Shown: positions 43,718-51,990 of the stretch, piece by piece
How positions within the stretch are numbered: position 1 is the first letter of the stretch
Layout: the number at the start of each line of letters is the position of its first letter
Source: Pelagibius litoralis
GTDB lineage: Bacteria > Pseudomonadota > Alphaproteobacteria > Kiloniellales > DSM-21159
DNA: 64,000 nt
Reading direction: 5' to 3'
Assembly: GCA_029287455.1 (NCBI GenBank)
Contig: JARFRB010000081.1
Span: 51,245 to 115,244, forward strand
Notes under the pieces: model-generated
The model's database searches: none
The model's input: the letters and a program-made list of their open reading frames with translations, nothing else
Told to the model about the DNA's origin: nothing
Translations under genes and position numbers: made by a program

Positions 43718-44716
43718 ATGAGCAAAACCACGAAAGCCTATCTTGCCGGCCTCGCCTTGGCCGTGGGTGCTGGAATCGGGCCCGCCCAGGCGGTTGATGA
43801 AATCACTGTCGCCTACTTCCTGGAGTGGCCGACGCCGAACCAGTTTGCTCAGGCCAAGGAAATCTACGAGGAAGAACTTGGCGTGAAGATTAACTGGCGC
43901 TCTTTCGACGCCGGGACCGCCATGTCGGCGGCCATGGCCTCGGGCGACGTCCAGATCGCCTTCAGCCAGGGCATCCCGCCCTTCGTGGTCGCGACCTCAG
44001 CCGGGCAGAACCTGCAGGTCGTCGATGTGGCCGTGTCCTATTCCGAGAACGACAACTGCGTGGTCCGCTCGAGCTTGGAAATTGATCAGGACAACGCCAA
44101 GGATCTGGAAGGCAAGGAAGTGGGCGTGCCGCTTGGTACCGCCGCGCACTACGGCTTCCTCAAGCAGATGGTCCACTTCGGCGTTGACACCTCGACCATG
44201 AAAATCGTCGATATGGCTCCGCCGGATGGCGCAGCCGCCTTCGCAAACGGCAACCTCGACATGGTCTGCGGTTGGGGCGGTGCCCTGCGCCGCATGAAGG
44301 AGCACGGGAATGTGCTGCTGACCGGTGCCGAAAAGGAAGAGCTTGGGATCCAGGTGTTCGATGCGACCACGGTGCCGAGCTCCTGGGCGAAAGAAAACCC
44401 GGAACTCTTGGCGAAGTTCCTCAAGGTGACCGCCGATATGAACGCGAAGTTCGCGGCTGGCGGCGAGGCGGAAATGCTGCCGGTGATCGCCAAGGCCGCC
44501 GGTATGGACGATGATGCAACCGCGGCCACCTTGGCGGGCTTTGACTTCCCCACGATTGACGAACAGCTCAGCGCGAAGTGGCTTGGCGGCGGCACTCAGA
44601 CCTTCCTGAAGGAAGTCGCGGACTTCTTCGTGGAGCAGGGGACTATCGACCAGGCGCTGCCTTCCTACGAGGACGCGGTCGACGCGAGCTATTTGGAAGC
44701 GGCGTCGAAGCTCTAG
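43718..44716 (+). CDS. TauA-like ABC transporter substrate-binding protein
   Basis: 332 residues from ATG 43718. A Sec signal peptide is present (MSKTTKAYLAGLALAVGAGIGPAQA, cleaved before VDE; split MSKTTKAYLAG and GIGPAQA). The mature part follows TauA/SsuA: ITVAYFLEWPTPNQFAQA, RSFDAGTAMSAAMASGDVQIAFSQG, LEGKEVGVPLGTAAHYGFL. It binds its ligand in the periplasm. The WPTPNQF loop and the acidic C-terminus differ from E. coli TauA, so taurine itself is not certain. A strong hairpin follows before the ATPase gene. Confidence 0.85.
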   Translation: MSKTTKAYLAGLALAVGAGIGPAQAVDEITVAYFLEWPTPNQFAQAKEIYEEELGVKINWRSFDAGTAMSAAMASGDVQIAFSQGIPPFVVATSAGQNLQVVDVAVSYSENDNCVVRSSLEIDQDNAKDLEGKEVGVPLGTAAHYGFLKQMVHFGVDTSTMKIVDMAPPDGAAAFANGNLDMVCGWGGALRRMKEHGNVLLTGAEKEELGIQVFDATTVPSSWAKENPELLAKFLKVTADMNAKFAAGGEAEMLPVIAKAAGMDDDATAATLAGFDFPTIDEQLSAKWLGGGTQTFLKEVADFFVEQGTIDQALPSYEDAVDASYLEAASKL

Positions 44717-44756
44717 GCGCCGTTCGGTATCGGGGTCGCCAGTTTGGCGGCGTGTT

Positions 44757-44784
44757 GTCCCGCCCAGGTGAAACTGGGCGGGAC
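44757..44784 (+). terminator. Strong intercistronic hairpin between tauA-like and tauB-like genes
   Basis: GTCCCGCCCAG and CTGGGCGGGAC form a perfect 11-pair stem around a GTGAAA loop, followed by a short pyrimidine run. Such hairpins after binding-protein genes commonly stabilise the upstream message or end part of the transcription, giving excess binding protein. It lacks a long T-run. Confidence 0.6.
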
Positions 44785-44817
44785 CCCTCTTGTTCGCTAG
44801 GGAAGAGTCTGCCCCCC

Positions 44818-45624
44818 GTGTCCCATCTCATCATCGAAGATCTCTCGATGCGCTTCGACTTGCCGAACGGTGAGGCGGTGCAGGCCCTGCAAGACGTATC
44901 GCTCGAACTCAAACAAGGGGAGTTGATGTCGGTCCTAGGCCCTTCGGGCTGCGGGAAGACGACGCTTCTCAACATCATCGCTGGCTTTCTCGCGCCGACC
45001 TCTGGACGCGTCCTGCTCAATGGCCACGAGGTGCGGGGGCCGGACCCCGAACGTGGCATGGTCTTTCAGAAGGGCGCGCTCTTCGAGTGGATGAACGTGC
45101 GTAAGAACGTGGCCTTCGGCCCGTCCATGAAGGGCATGCCGAAAGCCGAGACCGACAGCATCGTCAATCGCCTGCTGGACTCAGTGGGGCTGCACGATTT
45201 CAAAGAGAAGGCGGTCTACGAACTCTCCGGCGGCATGCAGCAGCGTGTCGCCCTTGCCCGCTGCCTGGCGAACGACCCGGACGTCATCCTCATGGACGAG
45301 CCGCTCGGGGCCTTGGATGCCTTGACCCGCGAGAAGATGCAGGGGCTGGTGCTCGAGCTTTGGAAAGAGACGGGCAAGACCATCATTCTCATCACCCATT
45401 CGGTGGAGGAGGCGCTGCTGCTCGGCGAGCGGCTTGTGGTGATGGCCCCCCGGCCGGGAAGGATTCATAAGGAATACCGGCTTCCCTTCGCGAAGATGGG
45501 GGTTGGCGCCGATTTGCGCAGCGTGAAGTCGGATGCAGAATTCGGCAGCGTGCGCGAAGAGATTCTGAACATGATCTGGGAGATGGAAGAAGAGATCATG
45601 GGCCGGCAGGAGCAGGCGCTATGA
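44818..45624 (+). CDS. TauB/SsuB-like ABC transporter ATP-binding protein
   Basis: 268 residues from GTG 44818 (GGAAGAG upstream); the frame is open further 5' but overlaps tauA without homology. Walker A is GPSGCGKTT at 41-49, with Q-loop MVFQKGALFEWM, signature LSGGMQQRVALARCLA, Walker B VILMDEPLGALD and the H-loop ITHS. The TauB/NrtD-type C-terminus follows. It energises import through the coupled permease. Its TGA overlaps the permease ATG (ATGA), indicating translational coupling. Confidence 0.95.
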   Translation: MSHLIIEDLSMRFDLPNGEAVQALQDVSLELKQGELMSVLGPSGCGKTTLLNIIAGFLAPTSGRVLLNGHEVRGPDPERGMVFQKGALFEWMNVRKNVAFGPSMKGMPKAETDSIVNRLLDSVGLHDFKEKAVYELSGGMQQRVALARCLANDPDVILMDEPLGALDALTREKMQGLVLELWKETGKTIILITHSVEEALLLGERLVVMAPRPGRIHKEYRLPFAKMGVGADLRSVKSDAEFGSVREEILNMIWEMEEEIMGRQEQAL

Positions 45625-46895
45625 TGATTCTTCTGATCTACGTCGCGATCTTCGTGGCGGTCATGCTGCTCTACACGGCGCTGCACAAGTTCGTCCGTCA
45701 AGCGCATGACTTCACCAGCTTGAAGACGGTCACCTTCGGCGACGAGAGCGCCGTGCGCGCCAATCGCGTGGCCTCGGTCGTCTCCGTGATCACGATCTTT
45801 CTCATCTGGGGGGCTTTCACCGGGTCGAAGCTGGTGCCGATTCACGCGCCCGGCCCGTTCGTCGGGGAGACCAGCTTCACCTACGAGGCGGTGAACCCGG
45901 CCGGTGAGACGGACGAAGGCACTGTCTATGTCCGGGTCCATCCCATCGACGAAAAGGCTGAGGTGCCGGTGGTCGCGGAAGACGGCGGGGCCGGCTTCGC
46001 GAAGGACGACGCCATCAAGGTCGCGGCCTGGCGTGCCAGTGATCCCTTCAAGGCCCAGAAGAACGATTTGGGTGGGCAGGAGGACGGCTACCGGATCGTT
46101 TCGGTGAACGGGCAGGCGATCGAGCCGCTAGGGGCCGTCCAGGTCGCCGACGGCGAAGTGCGCATGACCGGCCGGGGCAGCTTGGTCTTCGAGCCCGCCA
46201 AAGGCTGGCAGATGGAGCCGATCTGGCTGCCCGCCCCCGAGGCGGTCTGGGGCCGGCTGATTGAGATCGCGCGCGAGGGCTACCAGAACGTCACCTTGCT
46301 GGAGAATCTGGGCTGGTCGCTGTTCCGCGTCCTTGTCGGCTTCTTGCTTGGCAGTCTGGTGGGTATTCCGCTGGGCTATGCCATGGGGCTTTCGGGATGG
46401 TTCCGGGGCTGGTTCGACCCTATCGTCGAGTTCATGCGGCCGGTGCCACCTTTGGCGCTGATCCCGCTGGTGATCATTTGGTTCGGCATTTGGGAGACGG
46501 GCAAGATTTCCCTGCTCTTCCTGGCGGCGCTCTGGATTATGACCATTGCGGCGCGGGCTGGCGTCTCCGGCGTGAACATCTCCAAGGTGCATGCCGCTTA
46601 TTCGCTCGGGGCCTCGCGCTTTCAGGTGCTCACCCGGGTGATCGTGCCGAACTCCCTGCCGGAGATCTTCACTGGCGCGCGGGTGGCCATGGGGGTGTGT
46701 TGGGGCACCGTGGTCGCCGCCGAACTGGTTGCCGCCGAGAAGGGGGCCGGCAAGATGATCATCGCGGCCTCCAAGTTCCAGAACACTGATATCGTGATGA
46801 TGGGCATCATCCTGATCGGCATCATCGGATACGGTATCGACATTCTGATGCGCCAGGCCGAGAACTGGCTGGTCCCCTGGAAGGGCAAGGCCTAG
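45621..46895 (+). CDS. TauC/SsuC-like ABC permease with an extra N-terminal periplasmic domain
   Basis: 424 residues, about 150 more than TauC. Two N-terminal helices (2-20 and about 48-66) bracket a cytoplasmic loop. They are followed by a roughly 145-residue hydrophilic, beta-rich periplasmic region (about 67-212; VYVRVHPIDEKAEVPVV, DGYRIVSVNGQAIEPLG, RMTGRGSLVFEPAKGW). The normal permease domain then begins (WLPAPEAVWGRLIEIAREGY). The EAA coupling loop is HAAYSLGASRFQVLTRVIVPNSLPEIFTG (split here at SRFQV). The extra region has no cysteines and no domain I recognise. It could dock the binding protein or bind solute. Confidence 0.9.
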   Translation: MMILLIYVAIFVAVMLLYTALHKFVRQAHDFTSLKTVTFGDESAVRANRVASVVSVITIFLIWGAFTGSKLVPIHAPGPFVGETSFTYEAVNPAGETDEGTVYVRVHPIDEKAEVPVVAEDGGAGFAKDDAIKVAAWRASDPFKAQKNDLGGQEDGYRIVSVNGQAIEPLGAVQVADGEVRMTGRGSLVFEPAKGWQMEPIWLPAPEAVWGRLIEIAREGYQNVTLLENLGWSLFRVLVGFLLGSLVGIPLGYAMGLSGWFRGWFDPIVEFMRPVPPLALIPLVIIWFGIWETGKISLLFLAALWIMTIAARAGVSGVNISKVHAAYSLGASRFQVLTRVIVPNSLPEIFTGARVAMGVCWGTVVAAELVAAEKGAGKMIIAASKFQNTDIVMMGIILIGIIGYGIDILMRQAENWLVPWKGKA

Positions 46896-48097
46896 GGCTC
46901 AGTCCTATCCAGCGCATCGCGCAGGATGGCGGCGATGGTCGCGCAGTCTTGCGCGTCCAAATCCGTGGGAACCCTGATATCGCAGAGCCCGTCCAGAATC
47001 CTGTCCGTAGCGGGCAGGGATTGTGGGTCTTCGACGTAGCGCCAGGTGGAATAGCGGCTGGTGAAGCCCTTGGGCTCGGCAAGGCCAAACCACTTGACGT
47101 GCAACCCGCGCGCCCCGCAGGCGGCGATGAAGTTGGGGATGGAGGCAGGGGGGCGGGGTGTGACCACGAATTGGAAAGAGCTGCCCACATAGGCCTCGCG
47201 CGGGTCCCGCTCGATCAATGTCAGCCCGGGTGTGCCCTTCACCGCGTCCCGCAAGAGATCGTGGGAGCGCGTCCAGAGACGGCAGCGTTCGTCCAGGTCC
47301 GGAAGCTGGGCGCGCAGCAACACCGCATGGACCTCCGACATTCGCATGCTGCAGTTCGGTGTAGCTAGCTTCACCGCGTCCAAGGTGGCCGGCGGGGGCA
47401 CCGTGCCGTTCTGCTCGTGGAACATGTAGCTGCCCGAGCGCGCGATGACCTTAGCGGCGACCTCTGTGTCGTCGGTCGCAACGATGCCGCCTTCGCCGGA
47501 ATTGAGGTGCTTATAGGCTTGGGTGGAAAAGCAAGCCACATGGCCAAAGGTTCCGGAGAGTTGGCCGTTCCAGCGCGCGCCCAGGGTGTGGGCGCAGTCC
47601 TCCACCAAGATCAGGTCATGCTTGACGCAGAGGTCCAGAACGGCCCGCATGTCCGCAATGTGGCCGCGCATGTGGGAAAGTAGCAGGATGCGTGCCGAAC
47701 TTTCGGCCGCCATCCGGTCGAGACTCTCGAGATCGACGGTGAGGTTAGGGGCGGTCTCCACGAAGACGGGTTGGGCCCCCGCGTGAGCCACCGCGCCAGG
47801 CACCGGCGCCAGGGTGAAGGCGTTCATCAGGACTTCGTCGCCCTCCGCGACGCCGAGCGCCTTCAAGGTGAGATAGAGCGCGCAGCCGCAGGAATTTACC
47901 GCCATGGCGTAGTCCCGGCCTATGTAGGTCGCGAACTCGCGCTCGAAGGCGGCAGTCTGGGTCAGTTCGCCCGCCGGAACCTCCCCATAGCGGCAGAGGC
48001 GCCCCTCGCGCAGCAGCTCGGCGACCTTCGCGATGCCCGCCTCCGGTATGGCGTCGGGCTTTCCCAAGTCGCGCGTTAAATGGGGAGGCATCTTCAT
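46892..48097 (-). CDS. DegT/DnrJ/EryC1/StrS-family aminotransferase
   Basis: 401 residues. The PLP lysine is K196 in STQAYKHLNSGEGG, the Asp is in LVEDCAHTLGA, and the N-terminal NSCGCALYLTLKALG forms the phosphate pocket. Family members aminate sugar-nucleotides or, less often, cyclitols and small keto compounds. No sugar-nucleotide genes adjoin it, so the substrate is open. Its TAG stop shares a CTAG with the permease stop on the other strand, an extremely tight convergent junction. It is divergent from the enolase-superfamily gene. Confidence 0.85.
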   Translation of the reverse strand: MKMPPHLTRDLGKPDAIPEAGIAKVAELLREGRLCRYGEVPAGELTQTAAFEREFATYIGRDYAMAVNSCGCALYLTLKALGVAEGDEVLMNAFTLAPVPGAVAHAGAQPVFVETAPNLTVDLESLDRMAAESSARILLLSHMRGHIADMRAVLDLCVKHDLILVEDCAHTLGARWNGQLSGTFGHVACFSTQAYKHLNSGEGGIVATDDTEVAAKVIARSGSYMFHEQNGTVPPPATLDAVKLATPNCSMRMSEVHAVLLRAQLPDLDERCRLWTRSHDLLRDAVKGTPGLTLIERDPREAYVGSSFQFVVTPRPPASIPNFIAACGARGLHVKWFGLAEPKGFTSRYSTWRYVEDPQSLPATDRILDGLCDIRVPTDLDAQDCATIAAILRDALDRTEP

Positions 48098-48242
48098 TTC
48101 AGGATCCGATCGAGGCTCGCGAACGACAGCGCGGATTTCGCCGGAGCGAAAATCCCTCTAAAATCCCTACACCGGCGCGGCCGCTTGTCAACCTGGCCGC
48201 TTCGCCTAGGGAACTGGACCGAGGTTTGGGGGGCTGGGCATC

Positions 48243-49349
48243 ATGAAAATTGAAAGGATCGCCGTTTACCGCATCGGCTTGCCTTATGTGGATGGTGCCT
48301 ACCGGTGGGGCGACGGTAACGCGATCACCGTGGCGGGCAGCACGGTGGTAACCCTTGAGACCGATACCGGCCTCATGGGTTGCGGCGAGTTCTGCCCCTG
48401 CGGCGAGAACTACATGGAGGCCCATTCCGAGGGGGTGGAGGCGGCGGCCCGGCTCTTGGCGCCCGTCCTGATCGGCCGGGACCCGCGCGAGGTCTACGCT
48501 ATCGAGCGCCTGATGGACAACACGATCCGCGGTCATGGCTACGCCAAGGCCCCCTTCGACGCCGCCTGCTGGGATCTTCTGGGCAAGGCGACCGGCTTGC
48601 CCGTCTGGATGCTGCTCGGCGGAAAGTTGACCGAAGCGGTGCCGATGTACCGCGTGGCGCCGCAGGACTCCCCCGATGCCATGGCTCGGGAATTGGACCG
48701 GCTACGTGGGCAGGGCTACCGACAGTTTCAGATCAAGGTCGGGGCGGATTGGCGCACGGACATCGAGCGAATCCAGCTGACCGTTCCGCTCTTGCTGCCG
48801 GGCGAGAAGGCCTTCGCCGACGCCAACCAGGGCTGGAAGGTCGATGAAGCCTTGGCGGTCGCCCGCGCGACCCGCGATCTCGATTACGTGCTCGAGCAAC
48901 CCTGCCGGACCTACGAGGAGTGCCAGCAGGTCCGCCGCGCCACCGATCTGCCCATGAAGCTCGACGAATGCATCACCGACTTTGCCGTGCTGCAGCGCTT
49001 CGTTCAGGATCGGGCGGCCGAGATGGTTTGCCTAAAGATCTCCAAGCAAGGCGGCCTCTCCAAGGCGCGGCGCATGCGCGACTATCTGGTGGACCACCGC
49101 TTCAAGGTGGTGTGCGAGGATAGCTGGGGCGGCGAGATCGTGACGGCGACGCTCGCCCATCTGGCGGCCTCGACGCCACCGGAGTTTCTGGTGAACGCGA
49201 CGGACCTCTGCAACTACAACACCCGCTCGACCGGGCAGCCTAGCCCCAGAACCGCGGACGGATGCCTATTCGCCTCCGACGCTCCGGGGCTTGGCGTCGA
49301 GCCGGATTTCGACAGTCTGGGCGATCCGGTCGCGCGTTATGGCGCGTGA
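48243..49349 (+). CDS. Enolase-superfamily (MR/MLE) enzyme, hydroxyproline betaine epimerase / cis-3-hydroxyproline dehydratase-like
   Basis: 368 residues. The capping domain is MKIERIAVYRIGLPYVDGAY with a mobile loop. The barrel ends carry K165 (FQIKVGAD), metal ligands D193 (ADANQGW), E218 (VLEQPC) and the D241/E242 pair (KLDECI). The second base is K268 in LKISKQGG, the Lys/Lys arrangement of the MLE/HpbD group. Relatives epimerise 4-hydroxyproline betaine or dehydrate cis-3-hydroxyproline. The betaine-demethylating genes in this window make the former attractive but unproven. Muconate cycloisomerase-like activity is the alternative. Confidence 0.75.
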   Translation: MKIERIAVYRIGLPYVDGAYRWGDGNAITVAGSTVVTLETDTGLMGCGEFCPCGENYMEAHSEGVEAAARLLAPVLIGRDPREVYAIERLMDNTIRGHGYAKAPFDAACWDLLGKATGLPVWMLLGGKLTEAVPMYRVAPQDSPDAMARELDRLRGQGYRQFQIKVGADWRTDIERIQLTVPLLLPGEKAFADANQGWKVDEALAVARATRDLDYVLEQPCRTYEECQQVRRATDLPMKLDECITDFAVLQRFVQDRAAEMVCLKISKQGGLSKARRMRDYLVDHRFKVVCEDSWGGEIVTATLAHLAASTPPEFLVNATDLCNYNTRSTGQPSPRTADGCLFASDAPGLGVEPDFDSLGDPVARYGA

Positions 49350-49367
49350 GGCGGGCCGGCGCCCTTG

Positions 49368-49754
49368 CTAGCTTTGCCGTGGCTCGGCCCTGAGAAGCAT
49401 CACCCCGACCGCCCCGAAGGCAAGCTCAAGGAGCAGATAGACAACCAGCAAGAGGTGAGGCCAGCCGTCAAGCATGAGACTTAGCACTCTGCCGGCCGCC
49501 AGCCCCAGCATGAAGACCACAAGGCTCCACAAAGCGGCGCGCGTGAGATGGGGTTTCAGCGCGCCGGCGACCCAGAAGCATGCCAAGGCGAGGTAGAGCC
49601 CCATGACGGCCCGGAAAATATGGGTCCCATCGACGGTGGTCACGGAGAGGCCGAAGAGATAGCCCAAACTCTTGCTTGGGGCCACTCCATAGGAGAGCGC
49701 GATTGGCACCAGGCCAATGGCCGCGATGAGTAAGAAGGCTTGCCTTCGATCCAT
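49368..49754 (-). CDS. DUF4345-like four-helix membrane protein
   Basis: 128 residues with four helices (about 5-23, 46-66, 72-92, 97-118). The motif GTHIFRAVMGLYLALACFWVAGAL and the first-loop GYLFGLSVTTVDG match DUF4345. Function is unknown. TTTGAGGTG gives a good ribosome site. It is convergent with the enolase-superfamily gene, with 18 bases between stops. Confidence 0.7.
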   Translation of the reverse strand: MDRRQAFLLIAAIGLVPIALSYGVAPSKSLGYLFGLSVTTVDGTHIFRAVMGLYLALACFWVAGALKPHLTRAALWSLVVFMLGLAAGRVLSLMLDGWPHLLLVVYLLLELAFGAVGVMLLRAEPRQS

Positions 49755-49958
49755 TTTTCACCTCAAAGCGCGGGTTGAGCTGGGAAGTATAGTCGAACCT
49801 TGGCTATCGCGCTTCCGGCGCGGCGGCAGCCCGGTCGTCTCAGCGCCGAAGCTTCCCAATTGTCAAGTCGACGCTTGGCATCTCAGCACATCACTGCGAT
49901 GGTATGTATTCATTGCGGCTGCGGCCTCTCTATCCTGAGTCCATGGAACGGTCTGGTG

Positions 49959-50222
49959 ATGAAAGCGCGCTACGCGGTATGGCTTTTGATTCTTAGCGGC
50001 ATTTGGCTATCCGAGGCTTTCGCCAATGAAGCGGCCAAGGACATTATCGCTGCCGCCGTCCGCGGCAAGGGATACCAGTGCGAATCGCCGAAGAGCGCGA
50101 AGCCGGATCCCGAGCAATCCTCCCCTGGAGAGAAGGCCTGGATTCTTGAGTGCGAGAACCGCTCCTACAAGGTGAAATTCAAGGGCGACCAAGGGGCAAT
50201 GGTGGAGCCGGTCGGGGAATAA
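49959..50222 (+). CDS. Small secreted protein of unknown function
   Basis: 87 residues. The start at ATG 49959 was chosen because it yields a signal peptide (MKARYAVWLLILSGIWLSEAFA; split MKARYAV and WLSEAFA) before NEAAKDI. The mature part of about 65 residues has two cysteines (YQCESPK and LECENRS), which can form a disulfide. It ends in a beta hairpin (SYKVKFKGDQGAMVEPV) resembling PepSY-like or heme-independent small periplasmic repeats. There is no confident family, and it is isolated between opposing genes. Confidence 0.55.
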   Translation: MKARYAVWLLILSGIWLSEAFANEAAKDIIAAAVRGKGYQCESPKSAKPDPEQSSPGEKAWILECENRSYKVKFKGDQGAMVEPVGE

Positions 50223-50256
50223 CGGCCGATTCGGTCCCGCTTCATCGCAACGGTCT

Positions 50257-51990
50257 TCAAGGGCAGTGGCCAAGGGGACGGCTGGATGCGCCAGCACCAG
50301 CACCCGCACCGGCTAAACGGTCTGGGGAAACCAGCAGCGTGGCAATTGGTTCCTGTTCCTTGTCTCCGTAGTCGTGGCCATCGCGCAGGTCGATCTCGAA
50401 GGCCTGGAAGCCATGATCTTGGGCGTAATCCCGAAAGCCGCCCTCCAAGTCCGCATCGAAGCCGATCAAAAGCGCCTGGGCGTCGACCTCGCCGAGCCAA
50501 TCGTAAACCTCGCCCGGAGCCAGTCCGTTGAGATCGCGCAAACGGTTTGGCTCGTACATATCGTTGACCTTGTAGAAGAATGGCGAGCCCGCGAACTGGG
50601 GGTAAACGTTGTAGCCAGCCTCAAGGGGATAAAGCGGCATCAGCGTTGCAAAGCAAAGCTCGGGATCGGCCGGGCCAAGTATGTCGTGAAATGCGGCGCG
50701 AATGCGCGCCATGCGGTCTGAGGCAAAGGCTTGATCGGGAGTTCCCGCCTCCTGGAATACGCGATGATAGGCCCCATCGTGAACTGGATGGCCGGTGGGC
50801 CGCGGGTTGAGAAATGCGAAGACCGCCACGCCTGCGACAATCAGGCCGGCGGTTAGGAGATAGACGGCGCGGCCTGCCGGGGTGGCCGCTTGGCCCCAAA
50901 GCGCGTGGGCAGCCGCCGCGCAGCCGATGGCCTGAAAGAGGAGCAATGGCGCGGTGTAGTGAACGTGCAGCGGCGTTGCCGTCAGCATCAGCGGCGTGCC
51001 GAAAGCGATTCCGGCGAGGGCCAGAAGCATCGCCCGGCCTTCGCGCGTGGACCGGGAGAATAACGGTGATCTGGCGAGATTGGGCAGCGCGAGGCAAAGG
51101 CCGGTGGCCATGACGAGGGCTAGAAAGACGTTGGAGCCGTTGATCATGTACTTCGCCAGCCTCAAGAAACTTAGGACGGTTCCACTAAACTCGCTCTGTG
51201 AATGCCGGCGGCTCCACTCGGCGTGGGCCGTGAGATGAAACTCTGCCGTAGCGAAAAGGAAGTTGGGCCACTCGACCAGCGCGAGGGCGATGGCGGGCAA
51301 GGAGCCCGCGATGCCCCCCAGGACTAGCGGCAAAAAGAGGTCCAAGATCCGGTGCCGAAAAGCCCCCGCCGAAGAAAGGAACAGCGTGAAAGCCACCGCC
51401 GACAGGGGCAAGATCACGAAGGACTGCTTGGTTCCGGTGGCCAGGGCCAAAAAAACCCCGCCGAAAAGTGCAAGCGTTCGCGCCCGTCCGGACCTCTCGC
51501 GATCGCTGGCCAAAAGCACAAGCGCCAGCCCCGCCATGCCTAGGGAAACCGCCATGATGTCGTTGCGCACGACAACCAGCACCATGCTGAGAATCGGGCT
51601 AGCGGTCACGGCGAAGGTAATCAGGGTGGCGATCAAGCCCGATCGCGATATCCAGCGCGTCAGCGACCAAAGCGTTAGAATGAAGATAACCGACCAGGCG
51701 AGATTGAAGATCTTGGCGGCCAGATAGGGCGAATCGCCGCCCGTCGCGCCAATCCACCAAGACAGCGCGACGGGGAAGTAAGGCGTTTGGGAATAATGGA
51801 AGTCCCTGTAAAGGGCGAGGTCCGGCCAGAGCATCGCCGCGGTGAAATACTGGTACTCGTCGTGGTGGGCGGTGACGTCTAGGGCGTAGCGGCCGATGAC
51901 CGCGACCATCACCAGAAGCCCGATCAAGCAAACCGCGCGGGCAAGAGGATAGGTCCACATCCCAAGTCGGGGGCCCACCTCGGCCTTCAC
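50257..51990 (-). CDS. GT-C-fold membrane glycosyltransferase-like protein (ArnT/PMT/GT39 type)
   Basis: 577 residues from GTG 51990, whose GTGA overlaps the RND pump stop. About eleven to twelve helices fill the first 430 residues. The first large periplasmic loop has HHDEYQYFTAAMLW, the D-E acidic motif of lipid-linked sugar transferases. The C-terminal 150 residues form a soluble periplasmic domain (YNVYPQFAGSPFFYKVNDMY). It would move a sugar from a polyprenyl donor to a lipid or protein. Coupling to an efflux pump gene is unusual. Substrate unknown. Confidence 0.75.
   Translation of the reverse strand: MKAEVGPRLGMWTYPLARAVCLIGLLVMVAVIGRYALDVTAHHDEYQYFTAAMLWPDLALYRDFHYSQTPYFPVALSWWIGATGGDSPYLAAKIFNLAWSVIFILTLWSLTRWISRSGLIATLITFAVTASPILSMVLVVVRNDIMAVSLGMAGLALVLLASDRERSGRARTLALFGGVFLALATGTKQSFVILPLSAVAFTLFLSSAGAFRHRILDLFLPLVLGGIAGSLPAIALALVEWPNFLFATAEFHLTAHAEWSRRHSQSEFSGTVLSFLRLAKYMINGSNVFLALVMATGLCLALPNLARSPLFSRSTREGRAMLLALAGIAFGTPLMLTATPLHVHYTAPLLLFQAIGCAAAAHALWGQAATPAGRAVYLLTAGLIVAGVAVFAFLNPRPTGHPVHDGAYHRVFQEAGTPDQAFASDRMARIRAAFHDILGPADPELCFATLMPLYPLEAGYNVYPQFAGSPFFYKVNDMYEPNRLRDLNGLAPGEVYDWLGEVDAQALLIGFDADLEGGFRDYAQDHGFQAFEIDLRDGHDYGDKEQEPIATLLVSPDRLAGAGAGAGASSRPLGHCP

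Noticed and set aside
48132..48154. Hairpin with a bulge (GGATTTCG / CGAAAATCC) in the degT/enolase-like intergenic region, and nearby AAAATCCCT direct repeats
   Set aside because: Imperfect and short, with no matching regulator; not enough to call a site.
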